Positions 1-5,573 of a stretch of 5,752 nt of DNA are shown here, piece after piece. The notes beneath the pieces were generated by a model. It did not search any database and was not told the origin of the DNA. It saw only the letters and a program-made list of their open reading frames with translations. The translations under genes were made by a program, and so were the position numbers. This DNA comes from Thermoplasmata archaeon (GTDB taxonomy: Archaea > Thermoplasmatota > Thermoplasmata > Lutacidiplasmatales > UBA184). Positions within the stretch are counted from its first letter, which is position 1; every line of letters starts with the position of its first letter. The stretch lies in contig JASIEC010000158.1 in NCBI GenBank assembly GCA_030046135.1, positions 1 to 5,752 of the forward strand. The letters are read 5' to 3'.

Positions 1-177
1 CAGCTCACGCGGCTCGCGGGAGAGGGGGACCTCCAGGACGCCGCGCAGAAGCACGAGGAGGCGGTCGAGCAGGTGTTCGGCCACCTTCAGGACGCGCGCC
101 TCGAGCTCGGCGCCGCCGGCCCCGAGGTCGAGGGGGCCCTCGACTTCATCGAGATCTGTCTCGCGGAGATGCGCTAG
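1..177 (+). CDS. Unidentified helical protein, 3' end only
   Basis: Frame 1 is open from the window edge to a TAG at 175-177 and gives 58 C-terminal residues; the start lies upstream. I do not recognise the family. The visible part is acidic and predicted helical: a charged helix (around QKHEEAVEQVFGHLQDARLE), a short Gly/Ala/Pro turn, then a second helix ending IEICLAEMR. There is no metal-binding motif, membrane segment or catalytic signature. Strand and frame are supported by its normal, non-Arg/Pro-biased composition and by the close spacing to the next gene (12 bases), which suggests co-transcription with the GTPase gene. It could be a small helical accessory protein or the C-terminal helical end of a larger one; this fragment does not decide. 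Confidence 0.7.
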   Translation, partial: QLTRLAGEGDLQDAAQKHEEAVEQVFGHLQDARLELGAAGPEVEGALDFIEICLAEMR

Positions 178-189
178 GGGGGGCGGGCG

Positions 190-1356
190 ATGGCGGAAGT
201 GAAGGTCACGACGCGCACGCGGAGGTCGGCCGCGGCGCGCAAGGTCGCCGCACCGTCCGGCGAGTCCGCGCGGATCGCGGTCGTCGGCATCCCCGCGTCG
301 GGGAAGACCACGTACTTCCGGTTCCTCTCGGGGCACTTCGGCCTCAACCTGCCCGTCTACTACGTGCCCGCCCGCGAGGACGGGACGACGCTCCCCCTCT
401 TCGGGGACCTCGACAACGACGTCGCGCTCGAGGAGACGACGTACGAGACGACCGATCCGACGGACCCCGAGGGGAGCCTCGAGACGACCACCCGCTACTA
501 CGTCAACCGCCCGATGGAGGACCGGCGGAAGCTCTGGGTCGAGCTGTCCGCGGGCCGGGAGGACCAGGGGATCCTCACCAAGTACCCGCTCCCGACCAAG
601 TTCAATCAGTTCGTCGAGATGCGGATGCGCTTCCGCTACGGGGCCCCCGAGGAGAAGTCGGGCGCCCGCTCGATGGAGCTCGAGACGGTCGACGAGGCCG
701 GCGGGATCATCTCCGACTACTTCACCTACGACCGGCTCTGGCTCACGTCGCCCGACGGGGAGGTCTCCGACCAGAAGTGCCGGGTGATCCCGCACTTCGA
801 TAGCTGGCGGCCGGACCGCCAGGATCTCTGGCGCCGGGGATTGACGCTGCTGGGCCGGTTCGTCCAGGGGGCCGACGCGATCATCCTCCTGCTCTCCCCG
901 GCGCTCTCGTCGCTCCGCGACCAGGCGCAGCAGGTGAACCTCGCCCGCGGGGTGTTCCGGTTCGTCCGCTCGCGCGACATCCCCCTCGTGCTCGCGATCT
1001 CGAAGGCGGACCGCCTCCGGGAGTTCTACTCGGAGGTCGAGCAGACCGTTCGGGGGCGCGAGTACCGGAGCCGGTTCGATACCGTCGACTTCCTCCTCCG
1101 CCGCGACGGCGCGGGGATGGGGACGATCCTGGTCGCGCAGGAGGGCCGAGGGTTCTCGACGAAGGAGGACGTCTTCCTCGTCTCGAGCGCGGTCTCGACC
1201 GGCGAGGGGCACCCGATGTTCGTCGGGGAGACCGGCGCGCCCGCGCCCGAGACCGGCGTCCCGACCCTCGGGGTCCCGGTGATGGTCAACACGACGCTGC
1301 CGCTCGCCCGGGCCTGCGAGCGGATCTTCTCGAAGCGCTCGACGTCGGGGTCCTGA
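190..1356 (+). CDS. P-loop GTPase-like protein, possibly related to DO-GTPases
   Basis: 388 residues, probably a cytosolic nucleotide-dependent switch. After a basic, probably disordered N-terminus (residues 1-27) comes strand RIAVVG and a Walker A/G1 motif GIPASGKTT (33-41). A DxxG/G3 motif lies in ETVDEAGG (D168, G171). It is followed by the usual hydrophobic strand GADAIILLLSP (227-237), a G4-like SKAD (271-274, Ser for Asn in NKxD) after strand PLVLAI, and a G5-like VSSAVSTG (331-338). About 125 residues separate G1 from G3, so there is a large inserted region in the switch I area and no confident G2. The motif order fits the TRAFAC GTPase class. The G1 strand and the single GTPase followed by a large partner recall the DO-GTPases of bacterial conflict systems, but that assignment is inference. 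The ATG at 190 is the first start after the in-frame TAG at 175-177; a G-rich stretch (178-187) precedes it. The stop overlaps the next start by one base, so the two proteins are probably made together and interact. Confidence 0.85.
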   Translation: MAEVKVTTRTRRSAAARKVAAPSGESARIAVVGIPASGKTTYFRFLSGHFGLNLPVYYVPAREDGTTLPLFGDLDNDVALEETTYETTDPTDPEGSLETTTRYYVNRPMEDRRKLWVELSAGREDQGILTKYPLPTKFNQFVEMRMRFRYGAPEEKSGARSMELETVDEAGGIISDYFTYDRLWLTSPDGEVSDQKCRVIPHFDSWRPDRQDLWRRGLTLLGRFVQGADAIILLLSPALSSLRDQAQQVNLARGVFRFVRSRDIPLVLAISKADRLREFYSEVEQTVRGREYRSRFDTVDFLLRRDGAGMGTILVAQEGRGFSTKEDVFLVSSAVSTGEGHPMFVGETGAPAPETGVPTLGVPVMVNTTLPLARACERIFSKRSTSGS

Positions 1357-4300
1357 TGGCCGGCGGGGACGCGTCGTTCCCCCCCTCCGTCGCACCGGTC
1401 GCCTCGGTCTGGTGCCGCCAGGTCGACAACGAGGCGGAGAGCCCGGGGTACACCGCGATCCCCGACGAGTTCCCCGGCCGCCGCGAGACGCTCGAGGCGA
1501 TCCGGATCGTCGGCAACCTCACGATCAACGTCGCGGACACCCACGACTACTGGGACCCCGACCCCGCCTCGTCCCTCTCGTTCTATCCGAACCTCTTCCT
1601 GTACCCGGCGGGCTCGGGGCAGTACACGGCCGTCGGGCGGATGTTCCTCTCGACCGAGGACCGCCCCCGGCTCGGGATGAAGACGCTCGTGTTCTCGACC
1701 GCGGACCTCCTCGCGAGCGGCGACTTCGGGGGCCTCGTCCTCCGGGCGTACGGCACGATGGACGGCCGGGCCGGCCGGCCCGTCCCGCCCCCCGAGCCGT
1801 CGCTCTACCAAGCGCTCGGCGAGGGGTTCCTGTTCCACCGCGGGTCGACCGAGCCCGTGGTCGTGATCGCGAGCGACCAGTGGGAGTCGGCGAGCCGGAC
1901 CGTCCTCGACCTGATCCGGGTGATGCCGTCGTCGCTCGTCGCGCTCGGGGCGTTCCTCGTCTTCCCCTACTTCCTCCCGGCGACGAAGGTGAACCTCCAC
2001 GAGTTCACCGAGCAGATCCCGCTCGCCCTCGCGGTGATGCGAGTCCCCCGCAGCGAGGCGGGCGGCGACCGCCACCAGAAGCGGATGGAGAGCTGGAAGA
2101 CCCAGCCGGTCGCCCTCCGGGACCTCACGGGCGGCACCCCGCCGCCGAAGGGCAAGGAGACGCTCCCGCTCGTCCTCCAGTACGTCCGGGACCACGCGGA
2201 ATCGCGCGGGATCGAGGTCGCCCAGCGCGTCGACCGGGTCGAGGCGCCCCGGCTCCCTCCCCTCCTCGCCGACCTCGAGCACCAAGGCGGACGGGATCGA
2301 CGCAAGGAGATGTGGCGGATCGGCACCGCGATGGAGACCGCGGCGCTCCTCCTCGCCCATCCCCGTGGGCGCACGACCCCGGTGTCGAGCGAGACGACGA
2401 AGCGGGCGAACGAGTACCTCGGCGCGACCCCGGGGGAGGCGCCGATCGTGACGCCGCCGACCCCCGCCCCGACGACGACCACTCCCACGCCGAGCGCCCC
2501 CGCCGCCCCGGCGCGCCCCCCGGCAGGGCCGACCGTGCCGGCGTGGCTGCAAGCTCCTCCGTCGATCACCCTCCCCCCGTCGGAGGGGGCCAGCGTCCCC
2601 GTGTCGACCGCGGACGACCCGTCGCTCCGCTCGCCCCCGGCGGCCGACCCGCCCGCGGCGACCGCCCCGGCGGCGGCCCCTCGTGCCCCTCCCGTCCCAC
2701 CCCCGGCGCCGGCGGCGGCTCCCGCCGCCGCGGCTCCGGCCCCTCCTCGGCCTTCGATCTTCCCGAGGATGTCACCGACCCCTCCCCCGGCGGCGGTCAC
2801 GCCGCCGATCCCGCCTCCGGTCCGGGCCCCGGCCCCGCCGCTCCTTCCCCCTCGACCCGCGATCTCCCCGAGCCCCGCCCCCCCGCCGATCGACGGCGCA
2901 GCGATCGATGCGAAGGTCGCGGCCGCCGTTCGGGACGCGGAAGACCGCTGGCGGCGAGAGCTCTCCGACCGGCTCCGCGAGTCGACCGAGGCGGCGAGCC
3001 GCGCCGCGGCGGCGGTCCCGTCCGATCTCCCCGCTCGCGTCGCCGCGCTCGAGACCCGGCCGACGCCCTCGCCGGGGCTCACCGTCTCGGACGTCGACGC
3101 ACGGGTCCGCGAGGCGATCGCGCCGGCGGCGGCCGAGCTGACGTCGCGCGTCGCCGAGCAGGTCCACCGGTCCACGGAGGGTTGGGCGGAGCGGTTCCGC
3201 CGCGAGCTTCAGGACTCGACGGACCTCATGGTCGCGCGCGCCTCGAAGGCCGAGGAGGAGCTCCGCTCCGCGCTCGCCGCGCAGCTCGAGATCGAGATCC
3301 TCGAGGCGCGCCAGCAGGGGACGGTCCTCCGCGAGGAGACCGAGGCGACGGTCCGCAAGGTCCTGGACGAGCGACTCGCGGAGGCCGAGCGGGATCAGAT
3401 GCAGAGGATCCGCGAGGCCGAGGAGAAGATGGTCCACCTCGTGGAGGGCCGGGCGAAGGAGACGGAAGGGCGCCTCTCGCACACGCTCACGGGCCAGATG
3501 GAACGGATCGCCGCGTCCGCGGACGAGCGGTACGGCCAGGCGGAGCGGCGCTCCGCCGCGGAGCGGGACGCCCGCCTCGCCGAGGTGACCGACGCCCAGA
3601 CGGCGGCCGTCGCGGGGCTCCAGGTCCGCATGCAGTCGTTCGTCGAGCAGAAGCTCCGCGAGCTCCAGGTCCAGGAGCAGGAGAAGTACCTCTCCCTCCT
3701 CGCCCGCCTCAAGGCGAACCTCGAGGAGTCGGTCGAGCGCTCCCTCGCGACGCCGTCGTTCGACGCGGCGCTCCGGGGCCGGATTGTCGAGGGGCTCGAG
3801 GAGGTCCGGGCCCAGCAGGCGTCGTCGTTCGGCAAGCTCGTCGCGGAGTCCGAGGCGACGTTCCGTCGCGAGCGGGACGAGGCGGCGGCCCGCCTCCAGG
3901 AGCTCGAGGGCCGGCTCGGCCAGCGGGAGAGCGATCTCGCGAACCTCGAGGAGACGGTGCGGCACGAGCTCGCCGACGTCGATCGGAGGCTCCTCGTCGT
4001 CAACGACCACATCCTCCCCCTCGTCCGGCAGACGTGGCTCAAGGTCTCCCAGCACGAGCGGGACGACCGCTCCAAGCCGCACGACCAGAAGGTCGCGGAC
4101 GTGCGGCGCGAGCTCGCGCACGAGATCGCACGCGTCGAGCAGGAGCTCCGGGACCAGACGATGGACCTTCGGGACCGGCTCGAGGCGTCGGTCGCGAGCC
4201 ACGGGCGGATCTGGCTCAACCTCCTTCGCCAGATGTCCCCCGAAGGGGGGCTCCCGCCGGCGGCGACCCCCGGGGGCCACCGCCTCAGCCGGCGGATGGG

Positions 4301-4460
4301 TCGCAGCGGCGGCCTGGGCCCGACGACGCCGGGCGCCTCGGACCCCGGGGCGGCCGAAGGGGCTCCGTTCTCCGACCTCCCCGCGAATCCGATGGCCCCC
4401 GACGACGACCCCGCGGACCGCCCGCCGCCCGAGCCCCGGCGCAAACCCCGCCGCAGCTGA
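1356..4460 (+). CDS. Large GTPase partner: globular N-domain, Pro-rich linker, coiled coil
   Basis: 1034 residues; not a family I can name with certainty. Residues about 15-360 form a globular region: VDNEAESPGYTAIPDEFPG (23-41), a segment running from GRMFLSTEDR (94-103) through the hydrophobic KTLVFSTADLLA (109-120), and IRVMPSSLVALGAFLVFPYF (187-206). This order (early P/Y-rich motif, a Gly/Arg-containing segment before a hydrophobic strand plus 'ADLLA', then a hydrophobic segment after 'MPSSL') resembles GAP1 N-terminal domains of GTPase conflict systems; the match is by eye and tentative. Residues about 365-511 are a Pro/Ala/Thr linker, 515-957 mostly long charged helices, and 960-1034 a disordered Pro/Gly tail ending in basic RRKPRRS. 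There is no signal peptide. The hydrophobic stretch 191-206 is short and probably buried rather than transmembrane. The ATG at 1356 overlaps the GTPase stop (TGATG), indicating translational coupling. Likely role: effector or scaffold controlled by the GTPase (inference). A 1101-codon open frame overlaps it at +2, but its Arg/Pro/Gly-saturated translation marks it as a shadow. Confidence 0.85.
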   Translation: MAGGDASFPPSVAPVASVWCRQVDNEAESPGYTAIPDEFPGRRETLEAIRIVGNLTINVADTHDYWDPDPASSLSFYPNLFLYPAGSGQYTAVGRMFLSTEDRPRLGMKTLVFSTADLLASGDFGGLVLRAYGTMDGRAGRPVPPPEPSLYQALGEGFLFHRGSTEPVVVIASDQWESASRTVLDLIRVMPSSLVALGAFLVFPYFLPATKVNLHEFTEQIPLALAVMRVPRSEAGGDRHQKRMESWKTQPVALRDLTGGTPPPKGKETLPLVLQYVRDHAESRGIEVAQRVDRVEAPRLPPLLADLEHQGGRDRRKEMWRIGTAMETAALLLAHPRGRTTPVSSETTKRANEYLGATPGEAPIVTPPTPAPTTTTPTPSAPAAPARPPAGPTVPAWLQAPPSITLPPSEGASVPVSTADDPSLRSPPAADPPAATAPAAAPRAPPVPPPAPAAAPAAAAPAPPRPSIFPRMSPTPPPAAVTPPIPPPVRAPAPPLLPPRPAISPSPAPPPIDGAAIDAKVAAAVRDAEDRWRRELSDRLRESTEAASRAAAAVPSDLPARVAALETRPTPSPGLTVSDVDARVREAIAPAAAELTSRVAEQVHRSTEGWAERFRRELQDSTDLMVARASKAEEELRSALAAQLEIEILEARQQGTVLREETEATVRKVLDERLAEAERDQMQRIREAEEKMVHLVEGRAKETEGRLSHTLTGQMERIAASADERYGQAERRSAAERDARLAEVTDAQTAAVAGLQVRMQSFVEQKLRELQVQEQEKYLSLLARLKANLEESVERSLATPSFDAALRGRIVEGLEEVRAQQASSFGKLVAESEATFRRERDEAAARLQELEGRLGQRESDLANLEETVRHELADVDRRLLVVNDHILPLVRQTWLKVSQHERDDRSKPHDQKVADVRRELAHEIARVEQELRDQTMDLRDRLEASVASHGRIWLNLLRQMSPEGGLPPAATPGGHRLSRRMGRSGGLGPTTPGASDPGAAEGAPFSDLPANPMAPDDDPADRPPPEPRRKPRRS
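2448..2888 (+). repeat. Low-complexity Pro/Ala/Thr linker within the partner gene
   Basis: Codes for residues about 365-511 of the 1034-aa protein. The translation is dominated by Pro and Ala with Thr and Ser, for example PPTPAPTTTTPTPSAPAAP and several APAAAPAAAA-type runs. The DNA is a near-repetitive mix of ccc/ccg/gcg codons with no fixed repeat unit. One ordered-looking island, VPAWLQAPPSITLPPSE (394-410), interrupts it and could be a short binding motif. It joins the N-terminal globular region to the coiled coil as a flexible extended linker. Such sequence expands and contracts easily, so its length probably differs between relatives. Confidence 0.8.
2898..4226 (+). other. Long coiled-coil/helical region of the partner protein
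   Basis: Codes for residues about 515-957. Runs of Glu, Arg, Lys, Gln and Ala with regularly spaced Leu, Ile and Val are typical of coiled coil, for example EEELRSALAAQLEIEILEAR and RLAEAERDQMQRIREAEEKM. Pro- or Gly-containing breaks occur around 554-575 (SDLPARV, RPTPSPGL), 589-591, 799-801 (ATPSF), 884-893 (DHILPLVRQTW) and 906-909. The longest uninterrupted helical stretch is about 592-798. This implies an extended oligomeric rod with hinges. Membership of a specific coiled-coil family (SMC, golgin-like) is not supported: there is no head/hinge ATPase motif or membrane anchor. Confidence 0.75.
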
Positions 4461-4542
4461 GCCCGGGTTCCCCCTCGGCCGGGACGGTTCCCGTTAAGTC
4501 GCCTCGACCGTTCGGACGTCCCCCGGCGAGGTCCGGAGCCCG
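4461..4542 (+). other. 82-base spacer; weak promoter candidate
   Basis: This is the largest non-coding gap in the window, between the partner gene and the zinc-ribbon gene. It contains a 5-bp hairpin with a 4-base loop (CGGGA 4480-4484, TCCCG 4489-4493) but no following T-run, so it is a poor terminator. The most AT-rich spot is GTTAAG (4493-4498), a weak TATA-like candidate about 45-50 bases upstream of the TTG at 4543, which leaves room for a short leader. The spacing, larger than elsewhere here, suggests a transcription-unit boundary. I see no operator repeat or riboswitch. Confidence 0.3.
4528..4532 (+). promoter_or_regulatory. Shine-Dalgarno GAGGT that sets a TTG start
   Basis: GAGGT lies 10 bases before TTG 4543. 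It matches the core of the archaeal anti-SD complement (GGAGGTGA). The same frame has a TAA at 4495-4497 and no ATG, GTG or other TTG between it and 4543, so this site decides the start. Confidence 0.65.
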
Positions 4543-4734
4543 TTGCCGCTCGAAGCCGATCACCGGCACTGCAAGGTCTGCGGGAAGGTCTGCTCGACGT
4601 CCTCCGAGACGTGCAGCGCGGCCTGCGCGGAGGAGCGGGAGCATCGGGCACGCAGCCGCCGCACCTACACGCTCCTGCTCTACGGGTCAATCGCGATCCT
4701 CCTCCTCGTCTTCCTGAGCCGTGTCCTCGTCTAG
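4543..4734 (+). CDS. DUF2116-type zinc-ribbon, single-membrane-helix microprotein
   Basis: 63 residues. The N-terminal half is a treble-clef/zinc-ribbon-like knuckle: HRHCKVCGK (7-15, CxxC at C10/C13) followed by ETCSAACAEE (22-31, CxxxC at C24/C28), with C17 an extra cysteine. A basic Arg-rich linker EREHRARSRRT (31-41) follows, then one membrane helix, LLLYGSIAILLLVFL (44-58). This layout matches the archaeal DUF2116 family, small Zn-ribbon proteins of unknown function with a C-terminal membrane helix. The basic residues before the helix predict the zinc domain on the cytoplasmic side. The TTG start is the only one available in frame and has a good Shine-Dalgarno. The end overlaps coaD by 14 bases, which points to co-translation. 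The biological role is unknown; nucleic-acid binding at the membrane is only a guess from the fold. Confidence 0.88.
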   Translation: MPLEADHRHCKVCGKVCSTSSETCSAACAEEREHRARSRRTYTLLLYGSIAILLLVFLSRVLV

Positions 4735-5551
4735 GCGGGCGACGCCCCGCCGGGCCGGCCTCGCGGTCCTCGGCGGGACGTTCGACCGGTTCCACGTCGG
4801 ACACGAGGCGCTCCTCCGGGCGGCGTTCCGCGCCGGCCGCCGGGTCTCGATCGGGATCACGACGCCCCGGTTCCTCGCCGAGCACCCGAAGCCTCTCGGC
4901 GGCGCGATCGAGCCGTTCTCAACGCGGGCGGCCTCCGTGCGACGGTTCCTTCGCCGCACGTTCCCTCGGCGGAGCTGGACCCTGCGTCCGCTCGACGACG
5001 CGTTCGGGGGCTCGCTCGAGGACGGGATCGGGGTCCTCGTCGTCTCGGACGAGACGGCGCGCGGCGGCCGCGCCGTCAACGAGGAGCGGCGGCGGAGGGG
5101 CCGGCCCGCGCTGCCGGTCGTCGTCGTGCCGACGGTCTTCGCCGACGATCTCGAACCGGTGAGCTCGCGGAGGATCCGCGCCGGGGCCATCGATCGGCGG
5201 GGTCGGAGGCGGTCGCCGATCGAGGTCGGTGTCGCGGCCGCCGAGCCGCGGGTCCGGGAGGCGGTGAGCCGCGCCCTTGTCCGTGCGTTCCCCGGGGCGA
5301 GGTTCGTGGAGACCCGCGCGGCCGGGGGACGAGGGGCAATCACGCCGGCCCGGGTTGCGACGCTCGCCGGGCGGGCGTCCCGGGGTCGGGACCTGGGCGT
5401 GGCGGCGGGCCTCCGCCGCGGAGGATGGATCGTGGCGCTCCGGAGCGGGGCCCGAGACGGGAGCCCGCAGATTGTCCGCGGGGTGAGCACGACGGAGCTC
5501 TCCCGAGAGCTCTTCCGACGGCTCCGGGCGCGAGGAGCGAAACGAAGATGA
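4721..5551 (+). CDS. coaD: Archaeal phosphopantetheine adenylyltransferase with C-terminal extension
   Basis: Transfers AMP from ATP to 4'-phosphopantetheine to give dephospho-CoA, the penultimate step of coenzyme A synthesis, in the cytosol. The nucleotidyltransferase domain (about 13-163) shows LGGTFDRFHVGHEALL (17-32) with the HxGH motif at 25-28. Next come SIGITTPRFL (43-52), EPFSTRAASVRRFL (64-77), VVSDETARGG (107-116) with the archaeal AVNEERRRRGRP segment (118-129), and PVSSRRIRAGAID (146-158), equivalent to the bacterial ISSTxIR motif. This is the archaeal (COG1019) type. Residues about 166-276 add a domain resembling a shortened DUF84 NTPase (see separate entry). GTG 4721 is forced: an in-frame TGA lies at 4715-4717 and no other start codon precedes the GGTFD motif. 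No Shine-Dalgarno is obvious, which fits coupling to the overlapping zinc-ribbon gene. Confidence 0.92.
   Translation: MSSSRRATPRRAGLAVLGGTFDRFHVGHEALLRAAFRAGRRVSIGITTPRFLAEHPKPLGGAIEPFSTRAASVRRFLRRTFPRRSWTLRPLDDAFGGSLEDGIGVLVVSDETARGGRAVNEERRRRGRPALPVVVVPTVFADDLEPVSSRRIRAGAIDRRGRRRSPIEVGVAAAEPRVREAVSRALVRAFPGARFVETRAAGGRGAITPARVATLAGRASRGRDLGVAAGLRRGGWIVALRSGARDGSPQIVRGVSTTELSRELFRRLRARGAKRR
5216..5548 (+). other. Degenerate DUF84/ITPase-like domain fused to CoaD
   Basis: Residues 166-276 of CoaD. IEVGVAAAEPRVREAVSRAL (167-186) lines up with the N-terminus of DUF84 inosine/xanthosine triphosphatases (consensus like VAVGSTNPVKxEAV). ITPARVATLAGRA (207-219) lines up with their GEEETxxGAxNRA helix, and RDLGVAAGLRRGGW (223-236) with their DFGVGIEGG region. 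The (S/T)xNxxK phosphate-binding motif is replaced (AAAEPRV) and the catalytic Glu of GIEGG is missing. The length is about 110 residues against roughly 170-180 for the free enzyme. The domain is therefore probably inactive, with a structural or regulatory role. The homology is by eye. Confidence 0.55.
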
Positions 5552-5556
5552 TGGAC

Positions 5557-5562
5557 GAGGGG
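5557..5562 (+). promoter_or_regulatory. Purine-rich ribosome binding site GAGGGG
   Basis: GAGGGG lies 11 bases before GTG 5574, within the 22-base gap after coaD. It supports the GTG rather than the out-of-frame ATGs at 5551 and 5563, which run into a TGA at 5593-5595. Confidence 0.5.
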
Positions 5563-5573
5563 ATGGACGGGCC

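Noticed and set aside
1926..1973. Possible transmembrane helix in the partner protein (residues 191-206)
   Set aside because: The hydrophobic core is about 16 residues, contains Pro and sits inside a globular region with no flanking charge pattern. It is more likely buried strand or helix.
1026..2552. 508-codon open frame on the - strand
   Set aside because: The translation is Arg/Gly/Glu-rich and antisense to two well-supported genes. It has no recognisable domain.
2448..2888. Tandem DNA repeat or CRISPR-like array
   Set aside because: The repetitiveness comes from Pro/Ala codons. There is no fixed repeat unit and there are no regular spacers.
2772..4280. 502-codon open frame on the - strand opposite the coiled coil
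   Set aside because: Leu/Arg/Glu content mirrors antisense reading of gag/ctc codons in the coiled coil. It has no start context or domain.
4480..4493. Hairpin as intrinsic terminator
   Set aside because: The stem is only 5 bp and is followed by GTTAAG rather than a T-run, so it is not convincing as an archaeal terminator.
1412..4717. 1101-codon open frame on the + strand overlapping the partner gene
   Set aside because: Its translation is saturated with Arg, Pro and Gly without hydrophobic periodicity. It crosses the end of the partner gene into the zinc-ribbon gene. It is a frame shadow of GC-rich coding DNA.
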